Of a stretch of DNA of 64,000 nt, positions 7,418 through 16,999 are shown piece after piece. Both the position numbers and the translations under genes were made by a program. This stretch comes from Neobacillus drentensis (lineage in GTDB: Bacteria > Bacillota > Bacilli > Bacillales > Cytobacillaceae), in assembly GCF_021560175.1 (NCBI RefSeq), contig NZ_CP091110.1, positions 796,001-860,000 of the forward strand. Reading direction: 5' to 3'. Numbering within the stretch: the stretch's first letter is position 1; every line of letters begins with the position of its first letter. A model generated the notes under the pieces. The model made no database searches. It had not been told where the DNA came from and saw only the letters and a program-made list of their open reading frames with translations.

Positions 7418-7525
7418 ATGACGTATCCAATAAGTAAGTGCAGTCCACATTGTAGTCAATCAGATGGAACATTAAAATTTTTTATTCATAAAACCAAGTA
7501 TTCTGATGTGATATTGGCGAATTAA
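7418..7525 (+). CDS. Short frame with Cys codons upstream of yezD, 35 aa
   Basis: ATG at 7418 follows GAGGAGA at good spacing and encodes 35 residues beginning MTYPISKCSPHCSQSDG. I do not recognise a family. It sits between the leader terminator and yezD in the same transcript. The two Cys codons near the start would suit a sulfur-sensing leader peptide, but this is a guess. Confidence 0.4.
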   Translation: MTYPISKCSPHCSQSDGTLKFFIHKTKYSDVILAN

Positions 7526-7545
7526 ATTTAAAGGGAGAGGGTCTG

Positions 7546-7716
7546 ATGGCAGCAATAGATCAAGAGAGAACAAAAGTCATTTTAGAGGCATTAAAAAATA
7601 TTGAGTATGGTTCTGTTACAATCACGATTCACGATGGGTCAATCACGCAAATAGATAAAACAGAAAAGACTCGTTTCGAATCAAGACGTTCTACTGCAAA
7701 AAATCAAAGAGTATAA
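7546..7716 (+). CDS. yezD: YezD family protein (DUF2292)
   Basis: A 56-residue protein, MAAIDQERTKVILEAL then NIEYGSVTITIHDGSITQIDKTEK, ending in a basic tail. This is the YezD/DUF2292 pattern: one helix followed by a beta hairpin with the IHDGSITQI motif. Such proteins are often found beside sulfur-assimilation genes, as here. Their role is unknown. AAAGGGAGAGG precedes the ATG by 5 nt. Most short-gene callers would miss it. Confidence 0.85.
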   Translation: MAAIDQERTKVILEALKNIEYGSVTITIHDGSITQIDKTEKTRFESRRSTAKNQRV

Positions 7717-7740
7717 GATAAGCCGATCAGACGACTGAAG

Positions 7741-7827
7741 GCTGCTTAATTTTACCTATGCTTACGGCATGCCTGAAGATAGGCACATCGATTCTTAGGC
7801 AGGAATAAAAATTAGGCAGCTTTTTTT
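7741..7827 (+). terminator. Long hairpin terminator between yezD and the sulfate-binding protein gene
   Basis: GCTGCTTAATTTT (7741-7753) pairs with AAAATTAGGCAGC (7808-7820), with an inner CCTAT/ATAGG hairpin, and seven T follow (7821-7827). It lies inside the operon and so could lower or condition expression of the transporter genes relative to yezD. Confidence 0.75.
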
Positions 7828-7843
7828 AATTAGAGGGGGAATC

Positions 7844-8926
7844 ATGATGAAGAAGCATTTATGCAAATTTACACTGGTATTTGCGTTAATCGCACTTATT
7901 TTAGCAGGATGCAGCAGTAACGAGAAATCTAGTACTGAAACATCCACGAAAAAAGAGAAAACGGCCGCTCAAGAAACGACGAAAAAGAAAGATCCAGTCC
8001 AGTTATTAAACGTATCGTACGATCCTACGAGAGAGCTTTATGAACAGTACAATAAAGAATTTGCTCAATACTGGGAAAAGAAAACCGGTCAGCAGGTGAC
8101 CGTTCAACAATCACATGGCGGTTCTGGTAAACAAGGGCGTGCGGTTATTGATGGACTTGAAGCAGATGTGGTAACACTGGCATTGGCCTATGACATTGAT
8201 GAGATTGCTAACAATGGTTTGCTTTCTAAGGACTGGCAAAAGAATTTAAAGGATAATTCTACACCGTATACTTCAACGATTGTTTTCTTAGTTAGAAAAG
8301 GGAATCCAAAAGGGATTAAGGATTGGGATGACTTAACGAAGAAAGGAGTATCTGTTATTACTCCGAATCCAAAAACGTCTGGCGGCGCTAGATGGAACTA
8401 TTTAGCTGCTTGGGCGTATGCACAAGAGAAATTTGGCGGAGATGAAGCCAAAACCAAGAAGTTTATGAGTCAATTATACAAAAATGTCGAGGTATTAGAT
8501 TCAGGAGCTCGCGGTGCAACGACTACGTTTGTCGAACGCGGAATTGGTGATGTGTTAATTGCCTGGGAGAATGAAGCGTATCTCACTTTAAATGAGTTAG
8601 GAAAAGATAAGTTTGAGGTTGTGAATCCGTCACTCAGCATTCTTGCGGAACCGCCGGTGGCTGTCGTTGATAAAGTAGCAGATAAAAAGGGGACAAAAGA
8701 AGTAGCAAAGGCCTATCTGGAATATTTATACTCCGATAAAGGACAGGAAATTATCGCGAAGAATTACTATCGTCCACGGAACGAAGAAATTCTGAAGAAA
8801 TATGCAGATGTCTTCCCACAAATTAAGATGGTCACGATTGATGATTATTTTGGCGGCTGGAAAAAGGCGCAGGAAAAACATTTTAATGATGGCGGGACCT
8901 TCGACCAAATTTATCAACCTAAATAA
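7844..8926 (+). CDS. Sulfate/thiosulfate ABC transporter, binding lipoprotein
   Basis: The 360-residue protein has a lipoprotein signal (LIALILAGC, Cys23), a Lys/Thr/Glu-rich linker, then a Sbp/CysP-type fold: [59 protein letters not shown] and [12 protein letters not shown], all signatures of sulfate-binding proteins. It captures sulfate or thiosulfate outside the membrane for CysTWA. AGAGGGGG precedes the ATG pair at 7844/7847. The operon order is binding protein, cysT, cysW, cysA, with no assimilation enzymes in the window. Confidence 0.93.
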   Translation: MMKKHLCKFTLVFALIALILAGCSSNEKSSTETSTKKEKTAAQETTKKKDPVQLLNVSYDPTRELYEQYNKEFAQYWEKKTGQQVTVQQSHGGSGKQGRAVIDGLEADVVTLALAYDIDEIANNGLLSKDWQKNLKDNSTPYTSTIVFLVRKGNPKGIKDWDDLTKKGVSVITPNPKTSGGARWNYLAAWAYAQEKFGGDEAKTKKFMSQLYKNVEVLDSGARGATTTFVERGIGDVLIAWENEAYLTLNELGKDKFEVVNPSLSILAEPPVAVVDKVADKKGTKEVAKAYLEYLYSDKGQEIIAKNYYRPRNEEILKKYADVFPQIKMVTIDDYFGGWKKAQEKHFNDGGTFDQIYQPK

Positions 8927-8934
8927 GAAGAATA

Positions 8935-8958
8935 ATAGGGAGCATTCGTGCTCCCTAT
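8935..8958 (+). other. Intergenic hairpin between binding protein gene and cysT
   Basis: ATAGGGAGC, loop ATTCGT, GCTCCCTAT: a perfect 9-bp stem without a T-run. In transporter operons such hairpins commonly protect the upstream binding-protein mRNA from 3' decay, which gives more binding protein than permease. That role is inferred. Confidence 0.65.
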
Positions 8959-8985
8959 GTATCTAAATCGGAAGGGGTCAACCTC

Positions 8986-9807
8986 ATGGGTCTTTTTAAA
9001 AAGAGAACAGGCGTATTGCCGGGTTTCGGATTATCGCTAGGGTTTACGATGACCTATATTAGTATTCTAGTAATCTTACCTTTATCGATGATTTTTATAA
9101 ACTCAGCGAAAGCTCCTTGGTCAAAAATTTGGCATACCATCTCGGAGCCAAGGGTTGTGGCGTCCTATCAGTTAAGCATCGGTGCCTCTCTAATGGCGGC
9201 AGCGATCAATGTTATTTTTGGAGTTTTAATCGCTTGGGTCCTAGTTCGATACCGCTTTCCAGGTAAGCGTATCATTGATGGGCTCGTAGACTTACCCTTT
9301 GCATTGCCAACCGCAATCGCTGGGATTGCTTTAACGACCTTGTATACGGAAAATGGCTGGGTCGGCCAATTTTTAGGATTTAAAGTGGCATTCACTTCGC
9401 TCGGAATTACAGTAGCCTTAATGTTTATTGGCTTACCCTTTGTTGTTCGAACGGTACAGCCCGTTTTACAGAACGTAGATAAGGAAGTGGAGGAGGCCTC
9501 TGCAAGCTTAGGGGCAAACCGGCTCCAAACCTTTGTGAAAGTGGTTATGCCGGAGCTGTTCCCTGCTGCTCTGACAGGCTTTGCCTTAGCTTTTGCCAGG
9601 TCGCTGGGTGAGTATGGATCAGTAGTATTTATTGCAGGAAATATGCCGATGAAAACAGAAATTACCCCGTTGTTAATCATGACAAAGTTAGAACAATATG
9701 ACTATGCGGGCGCAACTGCGATTGCCGCTGTCATGCTTGTATTTTCCTTTTGCATGCTGTTGGTTATTAACCTATTACAATGGTGGACCAATCGAAAATT
9801 TATTTAA
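8986..9807 (+). CDS. cysT: Sulfate ABC transporter permease CysT
   Basis: A 273-residue membrane protein with six hydrophobic segments and the CysT pattern: LVDLPFALPTAIAGIAL (residues about 102-118) and the EAA loop EEASASLGANRLQTFVKVVMP, where the permease contacts the ATPase, followed by ARSLGEYGSVVFIAGN. It forms a heterodimer with CysW and moves sulfate inward. The ATG at 8986 follows GGAAGGGG. It lies 16 bp before cysW. Confidence 0.95.
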   Translation: MGLFKKRTGVLPGFGLSLGFTMTYISILVILPLSMIFINSAKAPWSKIWHTISEPRVVASYQLSIGASLMAAAINVIFGVLIAWVLVRYRFPGKRIIDGLVDLPFALPTAIAGIALTTLYTENGWVGQFLGFKVAFTSLGITVALMFIGLPFVVRTVQPVLQNVDKEVEEASASLGANRLQTFVKVVMPELFPAALTGFALAFARSLGEYGSVVFIAGNMPMKTEITPLLIMTKLEQYDYAGATAIAAVMLVFSFCMLLVINLLQWWTNRKFI

Positions 9808-9823
9808 TAATGAGGTGTAAAAA

Positions 9824-10711
9824 ATGTCCGGACATGTTCCATTAACATACTCAAATCCACAGATACAGAATTCCAATAAAGAAGCTGAACCGCGTTGGGT
9901 TCGTTATTTATTGATTACATTAGCCGTCGGTTTTTTAGGGCTGTTCCTGGTTTTACCACTTCTTGCTATTTTTATAAAGGCCTTTGATAAAGGCAGTTCT
10001 GTATTTTTGGAGGCGATCAGCAATCCAGACGCCATTGCGGCAATCAAATTAACGATGCTGGTTGCTTTGATTGCTGTACCACTTAATGCCATTTTTGGAG
10101 TTGCCGCAGCATGGGCGATAACTAAGTTTAATTTTAAAGGAAAAAGTTTGCTGATTACGATTATTGACCTGCCGTTTGCGATTTCACCGGTTATCGCAGG
10201 GCTGGTGTTTGTTTTGTTATTCAGCAGTCACGGATTATTTGGTCCATGGCTGCAGGCGCATGATATAAAAATTATCTTTGCTGTTCCCGGCATTGTGCTG
10301 GCAACCTTGCTAATCACACTGCCTTTCGTAGCGCGAGAATTAATTCCATTAATGCAAACACAGGGGACAGCCGATGAAGAGGCCTCGATGACGCTTGGGG
10401 CAAGCGGTTGGAAAACGTTTTGGCTGGTAACCCTTCCGAATATAAAATGGGGCTTATTATATGGAGTGATTCTCTGCACGGCCCGTGCGATCGGAGAATT
10501 TGGTGCGGTATCGGTTGTTTCAGGACATATTCGTGGAATGACGAATACCATGCCGCTTCATATTGAAATTTTATATAATGAATATCAATTTTCAGCAGCC
10601 TTTGCTGTCGCATCATTAATGTCACTGTTCGCAATCATCACTTTAGTAGTAAAAAATATCATTGAGTGGAAAGCAAATAAGACCATGAAACCAGAAGAGG
10701 GGGAAGCATAA
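9824..10711 (+). CDS. cysW: Sulfate ABC transporter permease CysW
   Basis: The partner of CysT, 295 residues. After a hydrophilic N-terminus (about 25 residues) come six membrane segments, [20 protein letters not shown], the EAA loop [23 protein letters not shown] and [19 protein letters not shown]. These match CysW rather than CysT, in which the equivalent text is LGEYGSVVFIAG. It ends 1 bp before cysA, so the two are translationally tight. Confidence 0.95.
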   Translation: MSGHVPLTYSNPQIQNSNKEAEPRWVRYLLITLAVGFLGLFLVLPLLAIFIKAFDKGSSVFLEAISNPDAIAAIKLTMLVALIAVPLNAIFGVAAAWAITKFNFKGKSLLITIIDLPFAISPVIAGLVFVLLFSSHGLFGPWLQAHDIKIIFAVPGIVLATLLITLPFVARELIPLMQTQGTADEEASMTLGASGWKTFWLVTLPNIKWGLLYGVILCTARAIGEFGAVSVVSGHIRGMTNTMPLHIEILYNEYQFSAAFAVASLMSLFAIITLVVKNIIEWKANKTMKPEEGEA

Positions 10712-10712
10712 A

Positions 10713-11783
10713 ATGAGCATTCAAATTAATAACATCTCAAAATCGTTCGGAAGCTTTCAAGCCCTCGAACATATTAATCTAGACATACAAACTGGGGAAC
10801 TGGTTGCACTCCTCGGACCGTCTGGTTCTGGGAAAACCTCGCTGTTAAGAATTATTGCTGGACTTGAAGATGCCAGTGATGGTGTGATCCTGTTCGGCGA
10901 TGAAGATATTACTTTATTGAGTGCAAAAGAACGCAAGGTTGGCTTTGTTTTTCAACATTATGCCTTATTCCGCCACATGACCGTTTTTGATAATATTGCG
11001 TATGGTTTAAAGGTCCGTCCGCGTAAAAATAGACCCTCAAAAAGTGAAATAAAGGAAAAGGTCACTGAATTATTGAAACTAGTAAAACTTGAAGCTTTTG
11101 CGAATCGTTATCCGTCCCATTTATCAGGCGGACAACGGCAGCGTGTCGCTCTTGCCCGGGCATTAGCCGTTGAGCCTAAGGTGCTTTTGTTAGATGAACC
11201 GTTTGGCGCTTTGGATGCCAAGGTCCGAAAAGACCTCCGCCGCTGGTTAAGAAGACTTCATGATGATTACCAGATTACGAGTATATTTGTGACGCATGAT
11301 CAAGAAGAGGCCCTTGATGTGGCCGATCGGATTGTTGTCATGAATGAGGGTAAAATTGAACAGATTGGCACGCCGGAGGAAGTCTACGAACACCCGAATA
11401 GTCCGTTTGTTTATCACTTTTTAGGAAATGTGAATCTCTTTAAAGGCCGTTTGCATAATGGAAAATTGCAGCATGGGGAGTTTGAAGTGGACGCTCCCGA
11501 ATTTGCAGAGACGCTTAATACTGAAGCGGTTGGGTATGCGAGGCCGCATGATATCAGTATCAAACGGGAATATAGGCAGGATTATGCAGCTGCTAAAGTC
11601 AATTATATTCATCAAATTGGTGCAATTGTCCAGGTCGAACTAATACGAAACGATACTGGCGATTATTTAGAAGCCGAATTAACGAAGGAATATTTTCGAA
11701 ATCTTGACCTTAAAAATGGGGAAGAAGTATATATTAAACCAAAGCAGTTAAAAGTGTTTATTCCAGAGGATTATTCCATATAG
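10713..11783 (+). CDS. cysA: Sulfate ABC transporter ATP-binding protein CysA
   Basis: The 356-residue ATPase has Walker [10 protein letters not shown] (residues 35-43), Q-loop VFQHYALF, signature [15 protein letters not shown], Walker [13 protein letters not shown] and the H-switch VTHDQEEA. The last 110 residues (from about 240) form the TOBE-like C-terminal domain typical of CysA and MalK. It energises CysTW. GGGGGAAGCATAAA precedes the ATG at 10713 with only 1 bp after cysW. It is the last gene before a strong terminator, and the only ABC ATPase in the window. Confidence 0.96.
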   Translation: MSIQINNISKSFGSFQALEHINLDIQTGELVALLGPSGSGKTSLLRIIAGLEDASDGVILFGDEDITLLSAKERKVGFVFQHYALFRHMTVFDNIAYGLKVRPRKNRPSKSEIKEKVTELLKLVKLEAFANRYPSHLSGGQRQRVALARALAVEPKVLLLDEPFGALDAKVRKDLRRWLRRLHDDYQITSIFVTHDQEEALDVADRIVVMNEGKIEQIGTPEEVYEHPNSPFVYHFLGNVNLFKGRLHNGKLQHGEFEVDAPEFAETLNTEAVGYARPHDISIKREYRQDYAAAKVNYIHQIGAIVQVELIRNDTGDYLEAELTKEYFRNLDLKNGEEVYIKPKQLKVFIPEDYSI

Positions 11784-11792
11784 ATTTCAGGT

Positions 11793-11828
11793 GGGCTTTA
11801 CTTCAAAAACGAGGTAGGCCCTTTTTTT
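11793..11828 (+). terminator. Terminator of the sulfate operon
   Basis: GGGC-TTTACTTC pairs with GAGGTA-GGCCC around AAAAAC, followed by seven T. Confidence 0.9.
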
Positions 11829-11902
11829 GATATTTTCATAAGTGGGTTAAAATTGTATAATATAGGAAGAATTATAGTTCAAAAGATGGAAGGTGATGGT
11901 AG

Positions 11903-12883
11903 ATGTTTAGGAGAAGGACTACCCCAATTAAGAGTAAATACCAACCGGTTGCATCGTTAGAAGAGGTTGTACTTGGCGGGAATAAACAATTTATTTTAAT
12001 CAGAGGGGAAAATGTAGAGAATCCGCTGATGTTATTTTTACATGGCGGACCAGGAACGGCTCAAATCGGCTTTGCTCCGAAATTTCAAAGAGACTTGGAA
12101 AAGGACTTTATTGTGGTGAATTGGGACCAAAGAGGCGCAGGTTTGTCTTTTTCTCCAGAAATTAACAAAGAAGAGTTGACCGTGGAAATCATGGTCCGAA
12201 ATGCAGTCGAGTTAATCGAGTATTTATTGTTAAGGTTTCAACAATCGAGACTGTACTTAGTTGGCCATTCCTGGGGAACAGTACTAGGGACATTAATCAT
12301 TCAAAAATACCCGCACTATCTTCATAGTTACATAGGCATCGGCCAGGTTGCCAATATGAAAAGAGGAGAAAAGATTTCCTACGAGTACACATTGAAGAAA
12401 GCCGATGAGTTAAATGAGGAAAAAGCAGTCAGGCAATTAAATGGTCTGGTGTACAACCCTTCCGATATGAACTATCTTATAACTCAAAGAAGATGGCTGA
12501 CGAAGTTTGGCGGGTCTGCCATCGGGGTTAGTGATTTTGATCTTATTTATTCCAATATGTTTTTTGCTCATGAGTATACCCTTAAGGACTGGATGCGTTA
12601 TATGAAGGCAGGGAGATTTTCATTAGAATCAATGTGGCCTCAAATACTGGAGATTGATTTTCTAACGAATCCCCTTCAGGTAGAGATACCTGTTTATATT
12701 TTTGCAGGCAAGCATGATTATCAAACCCCTTCCGAATTAGCTTCCGAATATTTTAACAACATAGACTGTCCCCATAAAGAGTTTATTTGGTTTGAACACT
12801 CTGCCCATTTATTAAATTTCGAGGAACCAGAGAAGTTTTACGAGCAATGTTTAAAAGTTAAAGAAAGGTTGCATAAGATCTAG
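11903..12883 (+). CDS. Alpha/beta hydrolase, proline iminopeptidase-like
   Basis: A 326-residue alpha/beta-hydrolase. Oxyanion motif HGGPG is at 47-51, DQRGAG at 75-80, the nucleophile elbow GHSWG puts Ser at 123, a likely acid Asp lies in FAGKHDYQTP and the His in FEHSAHLLNFEEP. HGGPG with DQRG is the signature of the peptidase S33 (prolyl aminopeptidase) group, though many members act on other small esters or amides. A TATAAT-like box lies near 11857 without a clear -35. Monocistronic. Fold certain, substrate unknown. Confidence 0.87.
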   Translation: MFRRRTTPIKSKYQPVASLEEVVLGGNKQFILIRGENVENPLMLFLHGGPGTAQIGFAPKFQRDLEKDFIVVNWDQRGAGLSFSPEINKEELTVEIMVRNAVELIEYLLLRFQQSRLYLVGHSWGTVLGTLIIQKYPHYLHSYIGIGQVANMKRGEKISYEYTLKKADELNEEKAVRQLNGLVYNPSDMNYLITQRRWLTKFGGSAIGVSDFDLIYSNMFFAHEYTLKDWMRYMKAGRFSLESMWPQILEIDFLTNPLQVEIPVYIFAGKHDYQTPSELASEYFNNIDCPHKEFIWFEHSAHLLNFEEPEKFYEQCLKVKERLHKI

Positions 12884-13025
12884 GACCTGCAGAGTTGCTT
12901 TATCGCAATTTTGTATGAGTGTGATTACTACTTTTTTACAGATGGTCGTTTCAGCACCCCTTTTTCAAACTTGTGATATACTTTAGGTAAGAACCAGTTG
13001 TCATGTGAGGAAGGGGACGAGTGCA

Positions 13026-14405
13026 ATGGGTAGTGAAATTTTGATTAAAGATAAAAAACAAACGGTAAAAGGGACGCTTGCTCGCGGGGCGGTTTTTGCT
13101 AGAAGTAAGGTATTCGAGGTTATAAGCGAGAATAACGAAAAATGGTACTTAGTTTATTATAAAAACACCATAGTTTATGGAGCTAAGCTTGACCATCTGG
13201 AAGAAGGTACATTTATTCAAAAGGTCTTTACCGAGGGAATCGTTCTTGATTCTTCCCATCCAGTTTTAGCAGCACTAATTCCCCAATTATCCGTTACCAT
13301 TCCTACGAAGAGTAAGCTTTTCTCCCATCTGCAACTCCATTTCCCGCTTCAGGAAGTTGCCTTTATTGCCACAACACTTGACGCCTTTTATGAAAAAGAA
13401 CAGGTAATCAGTGTTTTAGATAAAATCTATTTTAACTTTAGAAGAAACGGCAAGTTTTTAAAATCCTTTCAAGTTATCCAACTCTTATATGATTTCTCTC
13501 CTTCATTAAAATCTGCAAAGGAACGTATGGATTCACATGAATTCCATCCGTATCATCAAATTTATCATTCCAACGATTTATCCACTCTCTATGAAAAAGA
13601 TCCGTTATTTGTAGAAATACACTGTTTCAGACTTCGTTCCCAGCAAAAAGAAAGAGCATTCCTTCTAAACAAACAAGATGGTTTAGCTGCGGTTTTGCTG
13701 TGGTTAGAATTCCCGGACGCCGGCAGCGTAGAAAAATATACAAACATTGCCTTACAATTTATCACGATGGAAGACTGGCTCCTCCTCTTAAGTCAGGTCC
13801 AGGTTAATCCATTTAGGTACTTGCTTGAGGGAAAACCCACACTAGAAAAAATGCTTCAGGCTGGTAGGGTGGAGAAAGCTGCTACTTGCTTATTCCCATT
13901 TATTCAAGACCTGCCAGCGGCTTATGATGACCTGCTAGAACAGATTTGGGAGAAATCTGACCCAGATTTTGTCCTAGCACATATTAATGAATGGATTCTT
14001 GCATTGAATCATCTGCCTGATCATCATCCCCTTCTGCAATGGGAGGAGAAATTATTTCAACTAACGGTTAAACTGCTAGATTTGTACGATCTTCCTTCTG
14101 TTGAGGAAAAGCTACTATCGTTTCAGACTGTATTCCCAACATCAGAGGTGATTCAAAAAATAAAGGAAATGACCGCTTTAGAAGAAAATCCTGATCGGAT
14201 GATGGATTTGGGTGACTATTATGCTGAATTTAAACAATATGACAAAGCAATTGACTGTTTCGCATGGGAGATGGAATTGCAGCCACAGAATCCTTCGCCT
14301 GTCCGGAAAATTAGTAAAATGTATCAAGCTAAAGGCTTAGTAAAGGAAGCGTCGGCCTATCAGCAAATCTTGAATCAATTGTCTTCGAATAAACATATAG
14401 GATAA
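13026..14405 (+). CDS. Large hypothetical protein with C-terminal TPR-like repeats
   Basis: A 459-residue, mostly helical cytosolic protein. I do not recognise a family for the first 370 residues, which begin with a beta-rich segment (MGSEILIKDKKQTVKGTL, EKWYLVYYKNTIVYGAKLDHLEEG). The last 75 residues read as a tetratricopeptide pair (MDLGDYYAEFKQYDKAIDCFAWEMELQPQN, ISKMYQAKGLVKEASAYQQIL). The ATG at 13026 is chosen because GGAAGGGG lies about 10 nt upstream; a GTG at 13005 has none. No signal or membrane segment. Possibly a protein-interaction factor. Confidence 0.7.
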   Translation: MGSEILIKDKKQTVKGTLARGAVFARSKVFEVISENNEKWYLVYYKNTIVYGAKLDHLEEGTFIQKVFTEGIVLDSSHPVLAALIPQLSVTIPTKSKLFSHLQLHFPLQEVAFIATTLDAFYEKEQVISVLDKIYFNFRRNGKFLKSFQVIQLLYDFSPSLKSAKERMDSHEFHPYHQIYHSNDLSTLYEKDPLFVEIHCFRLRSQQKERAFLLNKQDGLAAVLLWLEFPDAGSVEKYTNIALQFITMEDWLLLLSQVQVNPFRYLLEGKPTLEKMLQAGRVEKAATCLFPFIQDLPAAYDDLLEQIWEKSDPDFVLAHINEWILALNHLPDHHPLLQWEEKLFQLTVKLLDLYDLPSVEEKLLSFQTVFPTSEVIQKIKEMTALEENPDRMMDLGDYYAEFKQYDKAIDCFAWEMELQPQNPSPVRKISKMYQAKGLVKEASAYQQILNQLSSNKHIG

Positions 14406-14446
14406 AAAAGGCGTCTAACACCAGTTTTGGTGTGGACGCCTTTTTT
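14404..14446. terminator. Bidirectional terminator
   Basis: AAAAAAGGCGTC, inner CACCA/TGGTG, GACGCCTTTTTT: serves the TPR gene on the plus strand and the DUF3231 gene on the minus strand. Confidence 0.9.
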
Positions 14447-14518
14447 ATAGGTTGGAATATAAGTAATACAGCATATTAGGGACGCTTGTCCGAAAAGATA
14501 AGCATACAGCCTTTCACC

Positions 14519-15502
14519 TTACTTAATTTTACGGGCAGCCATTGGCGGTTGTTCCAGCCATTTAGATTCAATCATTAGGTTCAATCCATCATCAAGAAAG
14601 GTGCCAGTTTCAACAATTAGGAATCCAAATAAACTGCTTAAATCTCTTCTGACAACAAAACTTAAAGCATTTCCATATCGAGCGATGGCAATTTGGGCAA
14701 GTGAAAGCGCCTCAAACATAATCAGGCGGTCGGAAAAAGGGGAAATCGTCGATTGTGTTATCTCAGATTCATACGTAGCTTGAAACGGAAGGTTTTCCGC
14801 TGTATTAAACGACTGAAATCTTTCTACCCTTTTTCCAGCTATATTTTTGCCTCTCCGGCAATATTTTTTAACTTTTGGATCCTTAGCAATTTGTGAAAAT
14901 ATCATAAACATTGTTTTCGCAAGGACTACACCGCGAAGGCTAAAAATAAGATTATCAATTTCAATCCCGGTAAGCTGTCGCTGGTCACCCCACCAACCTG
15001 ACACAAAAGAATGATGTTCAATCATTTCTGGTTGTTTAAGTTCCGGTATATAAACAGGCTGATGTCCATATCCCTTTTTATGAACTGTTTCCGTAATCAT
15101 CCGATAAAGCTCCGTTGAATTTTTGAGACATGTTTCAAAAAAAGGCAAAACCTCAGGATGATCTGTTTTTCCCAAGGTTAACCCGTAACCATATATGCCA
15201 TATTCGGAAAGTACATGGAGAATAAAAAGGATTAGTTTATCAGACATTAGCCGAGGGACCTCTGGACTAACGTCACTCTTCAGACTAAACCCAATCGGCG
15301 GAGTAAACCCGGCTTTTGTATATAAAGCAAGACCATCATCCACAATTTTCGTGGCTATTTTTTTAGATTCCTCTAAGATTTTTTTTAAATCTTCGTCTTT
15401 CGCGTGAAAATCCCAATAGGCTAATAAACAAAGGTGGGCTTGATTGGCGATAATAAACTGCCATAAATTCGAAATCTCTCCCGCTGTTGGTTTGAGTTCC
15501 AT
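14519..15502 (-). CDS. DUF3231 family protein
   Basis: A 327-residue protein made of two similar four-helix halves, as in DUF3231: MELKPTAGEISNLWQFIIANQ...LAYW begins the first, and TGIEIDNLIFSLRGVVLAKTMFMIF leads into the second. HHSFVSGWWGDQRQLTG bridges them. The family is common in spore-forming Bacillus and related to coat protein CotF, but its role is not established. AGGAGG lies 5 nt before the ATG at 15502; a longer frame to 15523 has no ribosome binding site. Confidence 0.83.
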   Translation of the reverse strand: MELKPTAGEISNLWQFIIANQAHLCLLAYWDFHAKDEDLKKILEESKKIATKIVDDGLALYTKAGFTPPIGFSLKSDVSPEVPRLMSDKLILFILHVLSEYGIYGYGLTLGKTDHPEVLPFFETCLKNSTELYRMITETVHKKGYGHQPVYIPELKQPEMIEHHSFVSGWWGDQRQLTGIEIDNLIFSLRGVVLAKTMFMIFSQIAKDPKVKKYCRRGKNIAGKRVERFQSFNTAENLPFQATYESEITQSTISPFSDRLIMFEALSLAQIAIARYGNALSFVVRRDLSSLFGFLIVETGTFLDDGLNLMIESKWLEQPPMAARKIK

Positions 15503-15788
15503 AGTACCTCCTAAAAATTCCAATTAAATATAATTTAGATTCTGCTATAAATTCGGCTGTTATACATAGACTGAGGAAACTGAAAATATCTAAAAGCAGG
15601 AAAGTGTGACACCGAGTTAGAAAAGATAAAGGATTAAAAATTATCATGAATTAGACAAAATACTCCTGTATAAATGAGATAAATGCTATACCAATACTGT
15701 GGTAATTCATATAATATAAGGATATATAGACTGTAAATTTAAGGAATAAGGACAAGCAGATATCCGTTTATAAGAACTCTTTGGCTGG

Positions 15789-15808
15789 ACTAATCATGAT
15801 TGATTAGT
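15789..15808. promoter_or_regulatory. Perfect inverted repeat before the diguanylate cyclase gene
   Basis: ACTAATCA, spacer TGAT, TGATTAGT: 8-bp arms ending 18 bp before the start codon. It resembles a dimeric-repressor operator and also overlaps the region just before the ribosome binding site (AGGGAG). The rest of 15503-15788 is AT-rich with no other feature I can name. Confidence 0.5.
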
Positions 15809-15826
15809 TAGGGAGATGATTATTTG

Positions 15827-16864
15827 ATGAAAAAACAGTATGATTCACTTGCCGATCTGAAAAGAGGGATCTATCTTTGGATTGTGCCGTTAATTGTAAC
15901 CGCTCTAATACTAAATACTGTCATGCAAAATAGTCCTATTGAAAATAAAATGAGTTTTATTATTAATAACGCTCTGACAATTTGGCTGTTTATTTGCTGG
16001 GTTTTAGTAATCAAAAGGCGTTGGGTTAAGTTTGCTGAGTATTCTTGTTTAGCTTTAATTACGATTTACCATATCGCTACTTTTTTTGATACAGTCTCTC
16101 ATTATTTGCTCCCAAGTGGAGGAGCCTTAGGAGATTTTATTGTTTGGATGCCTATTTATCTTGCATTTATTTATTTAACATTAGGAGTTAAAAAAGGTCT
16201 TCCCTTCTCGATACTGGTTTTTCTTCTGACACTAGTAGATGGTCTTATTTATTTTGATAGACTCTCAACCGACTCACTTGATTCGTTATTACAGTATTAT
16301 TTCGCCAATTTTGTGTATGTTATCGTTCTTTATTATGCTCAGCATATCTTTAAAGTATATGCGGAAGCACAACTGATTAAAAAGCATGCCTATTTAGATT
16401 CTTTAACAGGGATTGCTAACCGTCATCAAATTGACGGCTGGTTTGAACAAAAACTAAAAGATTCTAAAGAGATGAATATAAGTTTTTCCGTAATTTTTTT
16501 CGATATTGATCATTTTAAAATGATTAATGATCAGTTTGGCCATAAAGTTGGAGATGCTATTTTAATTGAGATAGCTGATTTAATTCAAAAGAAACTGGTT
16601 GTCAGAGAATTGTTTGGACGATGGGGCGGCGAGGAGTTTATTATTATTCCTACCGTTACAGGGAAGGGAGCTATTAATCTTGCAGAATTATTACGAGAAA
16701 CGGTTGCCCAGCATGATTTCCATATTGTAGGACAATTAACGGCAAGCTTTGGCGTTACAGAATCTTTGCCGGAAGACACAATTGATTCGTTATTAACCCG
16801 GGTTGATGAGGGGTTATACCAGTCAAAACATCGCGGCCGAAATAAAGTAAGTAGTGTAAGTTAA
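15827..16864 (+). CDS. Membrane-bound diguanylate cyclase (GGDEF)
   Basis: The 345-residue protein has an N-terminal membrane sensor of about six hydrophobic segments (residues 15-180), then a GGDEF domain: YLDSLTGIANRHQID, FFDIDHFKMINDQFGHKVGD and the active site GRWGGEEF. The GGEEF form is catalytically competent in many cyclases. It makes the second messenger c-di-GMP from GTP. No RxxD inhibitory site is obvious five residues before GGEEF. ATG 15827 or the TTG at 15824 may start it; AGGGAG is upstream. Monocistronic with its own terminator. Confidence 0.92.
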   Translation: MKKQYDSLADLKRGIYLWIVPLIVTALILNTVMQNSPIENKMSFIINNALTIWLFICWVLVIKRRWVKFAEYSCLALITIYHIATFFDTVSHYLLPSGGALGDFIVWMPIYLAFIYLTLGVKKGLPFSILVFLLTLVDGLIYFDRLSTDSLDSLLQYYFANFVYVIVLYYAQHIFKVYAEAQLIKKHAYLDSLTGIANRHQIDGWFEQKLKDSKEMNISFSVIFFDIDHFKMINDQFGHKVGDAILIEIADLIQKKLVVRELFGRWGGEEFIIIPTVTGKGAINLAELLRETVAQHDFHIVGQLTASFGVTESLPEDTIDSLLTRVDEGLYQSKHRGRNKVSSVS

Positions 16865-16878
16865 GAATAGGAGTACCT

Positions 16879-16900
16879 AGCTGCCATTAGGCAGCTTTTT
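16879..16900 (+). terminator. Terminator after the diguanylate cyclase gene
   Basis: AGCTGCC, loop ATTA, GGCAGCT, then TTTT. Confidence 0.9.
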
Positions 16901-16999
16901 GTATTAATTAAATTTCAAAAAGCATAAAATTTGGGAATACTGTTTTAATAAGTTACATTTGATGTACACTAGCCCATTCAGCAAGGAGAGGATTTCATT

